Source: Acidimicrobiales bacterium
GTDB taxonomy: Bacteria; Actinomycetota; Acidimicrobiia; Acidimicrobiales; AC-9
Reading direction: 5' to 3'
Assembly (NCBI GenBank): GCA_036491125.1
Contig: DASXCO010000246.1
Coordinates: forward strand, 1-48,772
DNA: 48,772 bases
Shown: positions 26,162 to 34,498 of the stretch, piece after piece
Layout: the number at the start of each line of letters is the position of its first letter
How positions within the stretch are numbered: position 1 is the stretch's first letter
Notes under the pieces: model-generated
The model's input: only the letters and a program-made list of their open reading frames with translations
Told to the model about the DNA's origin: nothing
The model's database searches: none
Program-made: the position numbers and the translations under genes

Positions 26162-26731
26162 TCAATCCCGATCGCCTACGAGGCCACGTTCCATACCAAA
26201 CTCCAACAACGCCTTCTGGAGCGCCCTTCTTCCGCGGTGGAGCCGACTCATCACCGTACCGATGGGGATTTCCATGATGTCGGCGATCTCCCGGTACGAG
26301 AATCCCTCCACATCGGCGAGCAGGACGGTCATCCTGAAGCTCTCCGGCAGCGACTCCAGCGCCTCCTTGACGTCGGAGTCGGTGAAGTGGTCGAGGACCT
26401 CCTCCTCGGCGCTCCGACCCGCGGTCGCCGCCTCCAGACCCCCCAGCCGCCGGTACAGGTACAGGTCTTCGACGTCTTCGATCTCGGTCTGCTCGGGCCG
26501 CCGCCGCCGAGACCGATAGGCGTTGATGAACGTGTTCGTGAGGATCTTGTAGAGCCAGGCCTTGAGGTTCGTGCCCTGCTCGAAGCTTCCAAATGCCCGG
26601 TACGCCTTCAGGTAGGTCTCCTGGACCAGGTCCTCGGCCTCGGCCGGGTTGCGGGTCATACGCAGGGCGGCCGTGTACAGGGCAGGCATGAACTCCATTG
26701 CCTGGTCGGCGAAGGTCGCCTTGTCGGCCAT
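26162..26731 (-). CDS. sigR: ECF sigma factor of the SigR (RpoE-like) group
   Basis: A 189-residue ECF sigma factor. Region 2 has [20 protein letters not shown] and [20 protein letters not shown]. Region 4 has [19 protein letters not shown] and [18 protein letters not shown]. This matches SigR of Streptomyces and SigH of mycobacteria, which control thiol-oxidative stress genes. The ATG at 26731 is chosen because region 2 begins right after it; the frame is open further upstream. A TACTGT box lies 6 nt before the ATG. The SigR consensus (GGAAT-N18-GTT) was not clearly seen in front of it. Confidence 0.94.
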   Translation of the reverse strand: MADKATFADQAMEFMPALYTAALRMTRNPAEAEDLVQETYLKAYRAFGSFEQGTNLKAWLYKILTNTFINAYRSRRRRPEQTEIEDVEDLYLYRRLGGLEAATAGRSAEEEVLDHFTDSDVKEALESLPESFRMTVLLADVEGFSYREIADIMEIPIGTVMSRLHRGRRALQKALLEFGMERGLVGDRD

Positions 26732-26737
26732 CCCTGC

Positions 26738-26743
26738 ACAGTA
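26738..26743 (-). promoter_or_regulatory. Candidate -10 box (TACTGT) of a leaderless sigR transcript
   Basis: On the minus strand TACTGT ends 6 nt before the ATG at 26731. Confidence 0.35.
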
Positions 26744-26841
26744 CCGCCCAGCGGCGGCCGAGCCCCTCGGAAATCCGAGCGGCGACGAGCAGTGGCGAGC
26801 CCGCGCCGGGCCCCTGTCCGTCCCGGCGAGGGTGGCCCCCG

Positions 26842-27552
26842 CTACTGCCCGAACATCATCAGCCACTGCTCGGGCGTCTCCGGCCGGAACACGTAGTTGA
26901 GGCGACGGGTGTCGCCCATGGTGGCCGAGGGATCGGCCGAGTAGAGGTGGCCGGGAAAGAGGATCGTGTCGTCGGGAACCCTCGCCAGACGGCGGGTCAG
27001 ACTGTCGTACATCGCCTCCGGATCGCCGCCGGGCAGGTCGGTGCGGCCGCAGCCCTCGAGGAAGAGGGTGTCCCCCGCGACCAGCCGGTTCTCGACCATG
27101 AAGCACTGGCTGCCGGGGGTGTGGCCCGGCGTGTGGAGGAGCGTCACGCCGAGGTCGCCGACATCGACGACGTCGCCGCTCTGGTGGGGGGCGAGGAGGT
27201 CGGCGACCCCCGTGGCCCGCGTCACCCAGGGCGCCTCGTCGGCCTGCACGTGCACCGGGACCTCCTTGTGCTCCAGCAGCTCGCGCAGGCCCTCGATGCC
27301 GTGCCCCATGAGGTCGCCCCCCACGTGGTCGGGATGCCAGTGGGTCACGAGCACCCCGGTCAGCCGCATGTCGTCGGCGGCGAGAAGGTCGACCAGGTCG
27401 CCCACGCCGTAGGCCGGATCGACGAGGACGGCATCTCCGGTGTCCCGGTCGCCGATCAGGTACACGAAGTTCACCATCTGCCGGGCGACGAAGTCGGCGC
27501 GGGCGAAATCCCGACCAGCGAGAAGCTGACGAAAGTACAGGCGGTCGCTCAT
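26842..27552 (-). CDS. MBL-fold metallo-hydrolase
   Basis: A 236-residue metallo-beta-lactamase-fold protein. The metal motif [10 protein letters not shown] (about residues 70-79), a later His in [10 protein letters not shown], an Asp in [13 protein letters not shown] and a His in LFPGHLYS complete the di-metal site. The pattern is like glyoxalase II or persulfide dioxygenases, so a thioester or persulfide substrate is plausible. It lies upstream of sigR on the same strand with a 110-nt gap; a thiol-stress link is possible but unproven. No signal peptide is seen. Confidence 0.88.
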   Translation of the reverse strand: MSDRLYFRQLLAGRDFARADFVARQMVNFVYLIGDRDTGDAVLVDPAYGVGDLVDLLAADDMRLTGVLVTHWHPDHVGGDLMGHGIEGLRELLEHKEVPVHVQADEAPWVTRATGVADLLAPHQSGDVVDVGDLGVTLLHTPGHTPGSQCFMVENRLVAGDTLFLEGCGRTDLPGGDPEAMYDSLTRRLARVPDDTILFPGHLYSADPSATMGDTRRLNYVFRPETPEQWLMMFGQ

Positions 27553-27658
27553 GAGTCCCCGTGGTGCGTTTGGCTCGGGCCCGTCTGACGGGCTGGCCCG
27601 AGGAGAAGAGCCACGATCGTAGGCGAGGAGTGAGGTCGGCCCGTCGGCGCTGCTACCT

Positions 27659-27841
27659 CTAGTGCCCGCCCGGTAGCAGGTGGCGGAGCAGGCGGCGACC
27701 GAACCCGGTCTCGGCCTTGAGCTGCTCGATCTCCTGATCGATCAGGCGGAGCTCGTCCTCGTTCGAGGTCTGCTCCCGCAGCTGGCGGAGATGGCGGAGG
27801 CGGTTCTCCGCCCACTTGCCGCCGTTGATGATCTGCGGCAT
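27659..27841 (-). CDS. Small charged coiled-coil protein
   Basis: A 60-residue hypothetical protein. Residues 8-45 are highly charged and likely helical (WAENRLRHLRQLREQTSNED then LRLIDQEIEQLKAETGFG), followed by a basic Arg/His-rich end. ATG at 27841 is chosen; an earlier in-frame ATG at 27868 is possible. No family recognised. It is divergent from the aldo/keto reductase gene. The amphipathic heptad pattern supports a real gene over its antisense frame, but evidence is limited. Confidence 0.5.
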   Translation of the reverse strand: MPQIINGGKWAENRLRHLRQLREQTSNEDELRLIDQEIEQLKAETGFGRRLLRHLLPGGH

Positions 27842-27916
27842 GACACGGAGCTTAGGCGAAGTCGCCATGCGCACCGGGCGTTCGACCACCGCCGAGCGCG
27901 GGCCGACTTCGGGCGG

Positions 27917-27922
27917 TAGCGT
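27917..27922 (+). promoter_or_regulatory. Candidate -10 box (TAGCGT) of a leaderless aldo/keto reductase transcript
   Basis: TAGCGT ends 8 nt before the ATG at 27931 and no Shine-Dalgarno motif is present. Confidence 0.4.
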
Positions 27923-27930
27923 CGCCGCTG

Positions 27931-28809
27931 ATGATCGAACGAGCGGAGTTCGGGCGCACGGGCCATCAGAGCAGCCGCGCCATCTTCGGGGCCGCGGCGC
28001 TGTCCCGGATGAGCCAGGAGCGGGCCGACGACCTGCTCCCCGTCCTGCTCGAGCTCGGCGTGAACCACCTCGACGTGGCGGCGGCCTACGGCGACGCCGA
28101 GCTGCGGCTGGCGCCGTGGCTGGCGACCCGCCGCCACGAGTTCTTCCTCGCCACCAAGACCGGCGACCGCCGGGGGGTGGACGCCCGGGCCAGCCTCGAG
28201 CGATCGCTCGAGCGCCTAGGGGTCGACCAGGTCGACCTGATCCAGCTGCACAACCTGGTGGAGGAGGAAGAGTGGCAGGTGGCGCACGGCCCGGGCGGCG
28301 CCGTCGAGGCTTTGGAGCAGGCCCGGCAGGAGGGTCTGGTGCGCTTCGTCGGCGTGACCGGGCACGGGCTGCGGATCGTCCGGATGCACCTGCGTAGCCT
28401 CGAGCGCTTCGACTTCGACTCCGTGCTCTTCCCGTACAACTTCTCCCTGCTGGCCGACGACGGCTACCGGGCGGACGTCGACGAGCTCCTCGCCGTGTGC
28501 GCCGAGCGCCGGATCGCGACCCAGACCATCAAGTCGGTCGCCCGACGCCGGTGGGGTGGCGAGGCGCAGCCCCGGTTCAGCTGGTACGAGCCCCTGCCGG
28601 CTGGCCCCGCGCTGGAACGGGCCGTCCAGTACGTGCTGGCCCGGCCGCAGCTCTTCCTCATCACGTCGAGCGACGCCCGCCTGCTGCGGCCGATCCTCGA
28701 GACGGCGTCGTCACCCGTAAGCCGCCCGTCGGATGCCCAGCTCCGCGACGACTGGGTCGCGCAGGACGTGCAACCGCTGTTCGACGGCGCCGCCCTCGAG
28801 CGCATCTGA
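27931..28809 (+). CDS. Aldo/keto reductase family protein
   Basis: A 292-residue TIM-barrel oxidoreductase. The expected tetrad appears as Asp in NHLDVAAAYGDAE with Tyr shortly after, Lys in LATKTGDR and His in LIQLHNL, so an NADPH-dependent carbonyl reduction is likely. The C-terminal cofactor region is less typical (LFLITSSDARLLRPILE in place of the usual IPG box). The substrate cannot be predicted. Its end lies 25 nt from the convergent MMPL gene; the gap is GC-rich. Confidence 0.85.
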   Translation: MIERAEFGRTGHQSSRAIFGAAALSRMSQERADDLLPVLLELGVNHLDVAAAYGDAELRLAPWLATRRHEFFLATKTGDRRGVDARASLERSLERLGVDQVDLIQLHNLVEEEEWQVAHGPGGAVEALEQARQEGLVRFVGVTGHGLRIVRMHLRSLERFDFDSVLFPYNFSLLADDGYRADVDELLAVCAERRIATQTIKSVARRRWGGEAQPRFSWYEPLPAGPALERAVQYVLARPQLFLITSSDARLLRPILETASSPVSRPSDAQLRDDWVAQDVQPLFDGAALERI

Positions 28810-28834
28810 GCGCCGGCGCGCCAGCGCGGCGCGG

Positions 28835-31138
28835 CTATTGACGCACGTCCTCGGTGGCCGGCGCCTCGGCCGACAGCGCGGCCTCGTGCTCAGGACGGGA
28901 GAGGGGCGACGGCCACCAGTTCCACCGGCCCAACAGGGCCACGACCGAGGGCACCAGCAACGTTCGCACGAGGAACGAGTCCATGAGGATGCCGAGGGCG
29001 AGGCCGACGCCGATGGCCCGCAGCTGGCTCCCGCTGGAGCCGCTCCCGGCCGACAGGGCGAGCACGGCGAAGGTCCCGGCCAGGACCAGGCCGGCCGACG
29101 TGATAGTCGTGCCGGTGGCGCCGAGGGCCTCGGTGATGGCGTGGCGGAGCGGAAGGTCCTGGGCCTCCTCCCTGATCCTCGTCATGACGAGGATGTTGTA
29201 GTCCTCCCCCAGGGCCAACAGGAAGATGAACATCAGGAAGGGCAGGAAGAAGATCAGCCCCGAGTCCCCGGCCAGGTCGATGAAGATGATGACGGCCAGG
29301 CCGAGGGCGGCCAGATAGGAGAGGATCACGCTGGCGATGAGGTAGAGCGGGGCGAGCAGGCTGCGCAGCACCAGGGCCAGGAGCACGGCGATGATGGCCA
29401 CGGCGACGGGGATGATGGTCCTCAGGTCGCTGCTCGACACCGAGCTGATGTCGTAGGACGCCGGAGCGATACCGGCCACCCCGCTGTCGGTCGCACCGGA
29501 GGCGCGGGCGGCCTGGGTGACGGCAGTGCGCATGGCGGGCGTCTGCTTGAGGGCCGCCGTGGTCTGCGGGTCACCGACGGTGAGCGACGCGTTGATCATC
29601 ACCGTTCGGCCGTCGGTGCTCACCAGCTGCGACGCCGCCCGGTAGGCGTTGTAGGTGGTCGCCGGCACGCCCAGCGCCGGTGGCGCGATCACCGGCAGGG
29701 CCTGCGCGGGCCCGAGCCTGGCGTGCAGGGCGGACAGCTCGGTGGGGGTGAGCGTGGTCCCGTTGGGGTCGAGCGGGGTGGCGAGCGACTTGAACACCGA
29801 GGCGTGGCCCAGCTGGGTCTGGAGCGTCGTCAGCGGCGCGGGATCTACCCAGACCGAGGTCGGGTACTTGAACACCAGGTTGGTTGGGTTCGCAGCCGCC
29901 TGCGGGAAGTGGGCGGCCAGGGCGGCGTTGCCCTGGGCCGAGTCGCTGGCCGGCGGTGGCGTCTGGTTCCCGAAGCCGGAGGGCTTGTTGCCGAGCGCGG
30001 CAGTGGCCAGGAGGCCGAAGACCACCACGCCGATGCCCAGCGTCAGACCCGGGCGCTCGACGGCATGGCCGGCGACCCGACCCCAGAGGCCGAAGCGATG
30101 AGGTCCGACCTTCGGCCGCGACGGCCAGAACACGGCCCGCCCGAAGATGGCGAGCAGGGCCGGCAGCAGGGTCAGGCCCGCCACCAGCATGAGGGCGATC
30201 CCGATGGCAAGAGGGACGCCCAGGCTCTGGTAGATGCCGAAGCTCGCCAGCAGCAGGCTGAGCAGGGCGGCGATCACCGTTGCCGCCGAGAAGCTGATCG
30301 TCTCGCCCACCCGGGACACGGCCTTGACCACAGCCTCCTTGGGCTCGAGGCCCCCCTGGATCTCCTCCCGCACCCGGAACACAAGGAAGAGCCCGTAGTC
30401 GGTCCCTGCTCCCAGCACGAGGACGATGAGCAGGACCTGGGTGAACAGCGAGACCTGCAGCCCCGCCTGCGCCGCCTCGCCGATCAGCGGTCCGGCGATG
30501 GAGAACACGATGATGGCGGGCAGCACGGTGAGGATGGGCGCCAGCACCGACCGGAACACCAGGAACAACAGGGCGAGGATGAAGATGATCGAGAACAGCT
30601 CGGTCCGGTTGCCCGCGTTGTTGGAGGCCTTCTGGCTGTCGACCCCGGCCGCGACCTCCCCGGCCAGGTGGACGCTGAGGCCCGGAGGAACGGGCTGGGT
30701 CGCGATGGCGGAGCGCAAGGCGTCGACCAGGGTCTTGTCGGCGTTCATGCCGCCCTGCAGATTGGCGAGCACCCGCAGCTCGATGGCCTGACCGTCGGGC
30801 GACACGCCGACCAGCTGCACCGACTTCACGCTCGCCACACTCTGGGCCGCGGCCTGGATCCGAGTGATGGCGGCCTGATCGGCGACCGTGAGCTGCGTCC
30901 CCGAGCGCGAGGCCACGATGGGCACCGGTACCGAGTTGAGCGGCTGGAACGGCGTGGCCAGCTTCGCCGCCTGGAGACTCGGGGAATTGGACGGCAGGAA
31001 GCTCTGGTTGTTGGCCTTGACCGCGCTGTTGAGCGTCGGCAGGGCGGCCCCGGCGGCGACGGCGCCGACGATCCAGGCAACGACGATCAGGTACCGGAAT
31101 CGTACGGAGAAACGGCCAATCGCAGCGAGGGGGTTCAT
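28835..31138 (-). CDS. MMPL family RND-type transporter
   Basis: A 767-residue inner-membrane protein. The N-terminal hydrophobic helix (YLIVVAWIVGAVAAGAALP), an extracytoplasmic loop of about 140 residues, a five- to six-helix bundle, a second loop and a second helix bundle give the duplicated MMPL topology. GAGTDYGLFLVFRVREEI and LGEDYNILVMTRIREEA carry the paired Asp-Tyr residues of the proton path in helices 4 and 10. Relatives export lipids or drugs. The ATG at 31138 follows a GGGAG ribosome-binding site. It is divergent from the ferritin-like gene with 172 nt between them; no adjacent TetR regulator is seen. Confidence 0.93.
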   Translation of the reverse strand: MNPLAAIGRFSVRFRYLIVVAWIVGAVAAGAALPTLNSAVKANNQSFLPSNSPSLQAAKLATPFQPLNSVPVPIVASRSGTQLTVADQAAITRIQAAAQSVASVKSVQLVGVSPDGQAIELRVLANLQGGMNADKTLVDALRSAIATQPVPPGLSVHLAGEVAAGVDSQKASNNAGNRTELFSIIFILALLFLVFRSVLAPILTVLPAIIVFSIAGPLIGEAAQAGLQVSLFTQVLLIVLVLGAGTDYGLFLVFRVREEIQGGLEPKEAVVKAVSRVGETISFSAATVIAALLSLLLASFGIYQSLGVPLAIGIALMLVAGLTLLPALLAIFGRAVFWPSRPKVGPHRFGLWGRVAGHAVERPGLTLGIGVVVFGLLATAALGNKPSGFGNQTPPPASDSAQGNAALAAHFPQAAANPTNLVFKYPTSVWVDPAPLTTLQTQLGHASVFKSLATPLDPNGTTLTPTELSALHARLGPAQALPVIAPPALGVPATTYNAYRAASQLVSTDGRTVMINASLTVGDPQTTAALKQTPAMRTAVTQAARASGATDSGVAGIAPASYDISSVSSSDLRTIIPVAVAIIAVLLALVLRSLLAPLYLIASVILSYLAALGLAVIIFIDLAGDSGLIFFLPFLMFIFLLALGEDYNILVMTRIREEAQDLPLRHAITEALGATGTTITSAGLVLAGTFAVLALSAGSGSSGSQLRAIGVGLALGILMDSFLVRTLLVPSVVALLGRWNWWPSPLSRPEHEAALSAEAPATEDVRQ

Positions 31139-31310
31139 TCGCCTGCTCCCGAGAGACGTGAAACGACGCGATGCGACCCGTGGCGTGCGGTGTACCGCCG
31201 GGTTGGCACGAAATCTACCGGATCGCCAGACGCTGTTGCCCGCGGACGCTCGTCGTGTCGACCCGCCTAGGGCTATCGTCCAGCCGACGCCCGAGTGAAG
31301 GAGCCAGCCC

Positions 31311-31895
31311 GTGCCCGACAAGGACAAGCCTCGCTACCTCGGTCTCCTCAACGCCATCGCCCTGGCCGAGTCCGCAGCCCACCGTTATCTGACCGAGTGG
31401 GCCGCCGTCACCGAGGACCCCGAGGTTCGCAAGGTGCTCCTCACGGTCGCGGCGAGGGAGGGCGAGCACGGCATGAGCTTCGCCCGCAGGATCAACGAGC
31501 TCGGGTTCGAGGTTCGCGAGAAGGACACTCCGAGGGCCAAGAGTGCCCTGGACATCGTGCGCTCGGACCGGTCGGACCTCGAGAAGATGGAAGCCCTCGA
31601 GCTCCACAAGCTCGATACCGCTGACCGCCCCGACCTGTTCGACGACATCTTCAAGGACCACTCGATCGATATCCGAACCGGAGAGCTGCTCGGTCGCTAC
31701 ATTGCCGAGGAGCGCGACACCGCCCGCCTGCTGCGGTCCTGCCACGAGTGCCTGCGGGCCGCCGGTGGCGGGGACGATCGCGCCGACCCGCAGCGGCTGG
31801 CCGGCATCGAGGCCAAGGTTGACGCCTTGGGGCGTTCGGTCGACGAGCTCCGCCAGATCGTCTGCGCCGCCAGCGTGACGGCCAACTCGAGCTGA
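31311..31895 (+). CDS. Ferritin-like domain protein
   Basis: A 194-residue mostly helical protein. The first helical pair contains ALAESAAHRYL and AAREGEHGMSFARRI, with Glu and His residues spaced like the metal ligands of rubrerythrin-type ferritin-like domains. The second half has DIRTGELLGRYIAEERDTARLL. The C-terminal 35 residues look like a coiled coil (IEAKVDALGRSVDELRQIV). A di-iron role is an inference. The start is GTG with GGAG upstream. It is a single gene, divergent from the MMPL gene. Confidence 0.65.
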   Translation: MPDKDKPRYLGLLNAIALAESAAHRYLTEWAAVTEDPEVRKVLLTVAAREGEHGMSFARRINELGFEVREKDTPRAKSALDIVRSDRSDLEKMEALELHKLDTADRPDLFDDIFKDHSIDIRTGELLGRYIAEERDTARLLRSCHECLRAAGGGDDRADPQRLAGIEAKVDALGRSVDELRQIVCAASVTANSS

Positions 31896-31920
31896 GGGCG
31901 GGAATTCGCCCGGCTCTCAG
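31892..31920. terminator. Hairpin at a convergent gene junction
   Basis: CTGAG+GGCG pairs with CGCC and, after a 5-nt bulge, CTCAG. The stems include the stop codons of both the ferritin-like gene and the thiolase gene. No T-tract follows; it may be a bidirectional terminator. Confidence 0.35.
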
Positions 31921-33107
31921 GTGAGTCCGGGAAGGCGCAGGATGAGGGCGTCGCCCTGACCACCGCCACCACACAATGTCGCGGCGCCGTTGTCGACCCG
32001 ACGCCGACGCATCTCGTGGACCAGGGTCACCAGCATCCGAGCTCCGGTCGAGCCGAGGGCGTGGCCCAACGCCACTGACCCGCCGTTGACATTCACCCCG
32101 TCCTCGTCGGCACCGAGCATGTGCGTGGCGTGCAAGGCGACCGACGCGAAGGCCTCGTTGATCTCGATGAGCCCGAGGTCCTCCACCTGCAACTCGGCCT
32201 TCTTGAGCGCCCGCTCCAGGGCGATGGCGGGGACCGTGTGCAGGTACTCGAAGCGCTCGGCGCACATCCCGTGGGCCACGATCTCAGCCAACGGCTCGAT
32301 GCCGAGGGCCTGCGCACGCTCAGCGCTCATCACCACCGTGGCAGCAGCGCCGTCCGACAGTTGGGAGGCGTTACCGGCGGTGATCGTGCCGTTCGGCGTG
32401 AATGCCGGCGCCAGGCGGCCGAGGGATCGGCTCGTGGTGGCGGGCCGGACTCCCTCGTCGCGCTCGACGAGGGTCGGGTCACCCCGGCCTGCCCGAACGG
32501 GGACACCAACCATCTCCTCGGCGTAGCGGCCCGAGCTCCAGGCCTCGGCAGCCCGTTGGTGGGAGCGGGCCGCCCACTCGTCCTGGTCCTCGCGCGTGAT
32601 CGCCAGGGCGGCGTTGACCTCGTCGGAGGACTCGCCCATGTGCTGGCCGGTGAAGGTGGACCACAGGCCGTCGTGGATCATGGTGTCGACGAGCTCGGCG
32701 TCGCCCATCCGCACGCCCCAGCGCCCACGTCGCAGCACGTACGGCGCAGCCGTCATCGACTCCATTCCGCCGGCCACGGCGACGTCGATCTCTCCCGCGC
32801 GAATGAGCTGGTCGGCGAGGGCGACGGCGGTCAGGCTGGACAGGCACACCTTGTTGAGGGTGATCGCCGGCACGTGCGGTGGAACGCCGGCGGCCACGGC
32901 AGCCTGGCGGGCGGTGATCTGGCCCGTCCCGGCCTGGAGGACGTGGCCCATCAGCACGTAGTCGAGATCGGCGGGCTCGACTCCGGCCCGACTGATGGCC
33001 TCGGCGATGACAACCGCGCCCAGGTCGACCGCCTCGCAGCTCCGCAGCGCAGAGCCGAAGCACCCGACGGGCGTCCTCACCGCCGAGACGATCACCGAAG
33101 ATGCCAT
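31917..33107 (-). CDS. Acetyl-CoA C-acetyltransferase / thiolase
   Basis: A 396-residue thiolase that condenses or cleaves acyl-CoA units. The nucleophile is Cys88 in LNKVCLSSLTA (more usual NKVCGSG). The His motif reads ALGHALGSTGAR (usual GHPLGASGAR), and the second Cys lies in TLCGGGGQGD. The rest (MATR-like loop, GGMESMTAAPYVL, ITAGNASQLSDGAAA) is normal, so activity is likely. It could serve beta-oxidation, or acetoacetyl-CoA formation for polyhydroxyalkanoate synthesis; no partner genes are adjacent. It is divergent from the flavoprotein gene, with tandem palindromes between them. Confidence 0.93.
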   Translation of the reverse strand: MASSVIVSAVRTPVGCFGSALRSCEAVDLGAVVIAEAISRAGVEPADLDYVLMGHVLQAGTGQITARQAAVAAGVPPHVPAITLNKVCLSSLTAVALADQLIRAGEIDVAVAGGMESMTAAPYVLRRGRWGVRMGDAELVDTMIHDGLWSTFTGQHMGESSDEVNAALAITREDQDEWAARSHQRAAEAWSSGRYAEEMVGVPVRAGRGDPTLVERDEGVRPATTSRSLGRLAPAFTPNGTITAGNASQLSDGAAATVVMSAERAQALGIEPLAEIVAHGMCAERFEYLHTVPAIALERALKKAELQVEDLGLIEINEAFASVALHATHMLGADEDGVNVNGGSVALGHALGSTGARMLVTLVHEMRRRRVDNGAATLCGGGGQGDALILRLPGLT

Positions 33108-33137
33108 AGCCGCTCGCCCTTGCTCGGGCCGGTGCCG

Positions 33138-33215
33138 ATGGCCGGCCTCTCGAGCCGGCTCTGTCCATGGCCGGCTCTTGAGCCGGCTCTGTCCATGGCC
33201 GGCTCTTGAGCCGGC
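33138..33215. repeat. Three tandem palindromic repeats in a divergent promoter region
   Basis: Units of 28-29 bp begin at 33138, 33167 and 33195. Units 2 and 3 contain the perfect palindrome GCCGGCTCTTGAGCCGGC. Unit 1 has the variant GCCGGCCTCTCGAGCCGGC. The linker CTCTGTCCATG repeats exactly between units. They lie between the divergent thiolase and flavoprotein genes, about 55 bp before the latter's ATG. Operator array or hairpin array are both possible. Confidence 0.9.
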
Positions 33216-33270
33216 AGTGGCGAGGCTACCCTGAGCTGGCAGCTACCGCTGGGGGGGAGGGATTTCGCCG

Positions 33271-34407
33271 ATGGCGACGACGCCGCTGCTCGTCCTAGGC
33301 GCGGGACCGTACGCGCTGTCGGTCGCCGCCCTCGCCCGCCGTCACGGCATCGAGACGAGGGTGGTCGGCAAGCCGATGAGCTTCTGGCGGGAGCACATGC
33401 CGGCCGGGATGCTCCTCCGCTCCGGACGCGACTGGCATCTGGACGCGGCCGGAGTGCACACCCTCGAGGCGTACCTGGAAGAGCAGGGGATCGCGCCCGG
33501 TGACGTCGACCCGATCCCGGTCAGTGTGTTCGTCGACTACGCCGACTGGTTCCGGAGCGCCGAGGGGATCGAGGTCCGCGAGGACTTCGTGGCCGAGTTG
33601 ACGACGCTCGACGGCCGCTTCCAGGCCACCCTCGCCGGCGGCGCTCATCTCGCCGCTGACGCGGTCGTGGCCGCGCCCGGCCTCTCCAACTTCACCGCCC
33701 TGCCCAACTGGGCGGCGGCGTTGCCCCCGGAACGTCGATCCCACACCTGCGACCGCGTCCGGTTCGACGACCTCTCGGGGGCGCGGGTCCTCATCGTTGG
33801 AGGGCGGCAGAGCGCCTACGAGTGGGCAGCGCTGATCGGCGAGCAGGGGGCCGAGCGCGTCGACCTGGTCCACCGCCACGACGTGCCGCGCTTCGACCGG
33901 GTGAGCTGGCAGTTCGTCGATGGCTATGTCGAGACGACCCTGCGCGTGCGCGGGTGGTGGCGCCACCTCCCGGCGGCCGAGCAGGACGCGATCTCGAGCC
34001 GGTTCTGGGAGGTCGGCAGGTTGACTCTCGAGGCGTGGCTGACTCCCCGGCTGAGCAGCGTGAACGTCGTGCGCTGGCCGGGCACGGATGTCGTCGAGGC
34101 CGTTCCCACCGGTGAGCAGGTCAAGGTCCGCCTGTCGAACGGCGAACGCCTGCTCGTGGACGAGGTCCTGTTCGCCACCGGTTATCGGGCCGCGCTGGGC
34201 CGCGTTCCCTACCTGGCCGGTGTCCTCGACGACGTTGCGATGGCCGAGGGCTTCCCCATCCTGGACGAGGCCTTCGGGACCAGCCTGCCCGGCCTGTACC
34301 TGCCCGGGTTCCCCGCAACCAGGGACTTCGGTCCCTTCTTCGGCTTCGTGAAAGGAGCCCCGGCGGCGGCGACGCTGATCGTCCAGGATCTCCTGGCTCG
34401 CGAATGA
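33271..34407 (+). CDS. FAD/NAD(P)-binding oxidoreductase, flavin-monooxygenase-like
   Basis: A 378-residue two-dinucleotide-domain flavoprotein. The FAD motif VLGAGPYALSVAALAR (residues 8-23) and a second nucleotide motif VLIVGGRQSAYEWAALIG (about 173-190) are present. The C-terminal FATGYRAALGRVPYL resembles the ATG motif of flavin-containing or Baeyer-Villiger-type monooxygenases and of lysine/ornithine N-hydroxylases. The FxGxWxxxH signature is not seen. Substrate unknown. A strong GGGGGGAGGG ribosome-binding site precedes the ATG. The 3' end faces the aldo/keto reductase gene across repeat copy C. Confidence 0.85.
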   Translation: MATTPLLVLGAGPYALSVAALARRHGIETRVVGKPMSFWREHMPAGMLLRSGRDWHLDAAGVHTLEAYLEEQGIAPGDVDPIPVSVFVDYADWFRSAEGIEVREDFVAELTTLDGRFQATLAGGAHLAADAVVAAPGLSNFTALPNWAAALPPERRSHTCDRVRFDDLSGARVLIVGGRQSAYEWAALIGEQGAERVDLVHRHDVPRFDRVSWQFVDGYVETTLRVRGWWRHLPAAEQDAISSRFWEVGRLTLEAWLTPRLSSVNVVRWPGTDVVEAVPTGEQVKVRLSNGERLLVDEVLFATGYRAALGRVPYLAGVLDDVAMAEGFPILDEAFGTSLPGLYLPGFPATRDFGPFFGFVKGAPAAATLIVQDLLARE

Positions 34408-34419
34408 GCGCTGTCGCAG

Positions 34420-34498
34420 GCGGCTTCGCCGCCCCGGGCGGGGCCCCATCCCCGCCCTCCTCCGAGCGGCGGGGCCCCCAACCCCGCCGCCGGCCGTC
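34420..34498 (+). repeat. Three-hairpin dispersed repeat, copy C
   Basis: A 79-bp element. Hairpin 1 is GGCGGC-TTC-GCCGCC (starting one base earlier, at 34419), hairpin 2 GGGCGGGG/CCCCGCCC and hairpin 3 CGGCGGGG/CCCCGCCG. It fills nearly the whole gap between two convergent genes, and its last base is the last base of the aldo/keto reductase TAG stop codon. Confidence 0.92.

Noticed and set aside
28733-31270. 845-residue open frame antisense to the MMPL gene
   Set aside because: Low-complexity Gln/Gly/His/Arg composition; exact mirror of the transporter's hydrophobic codons.
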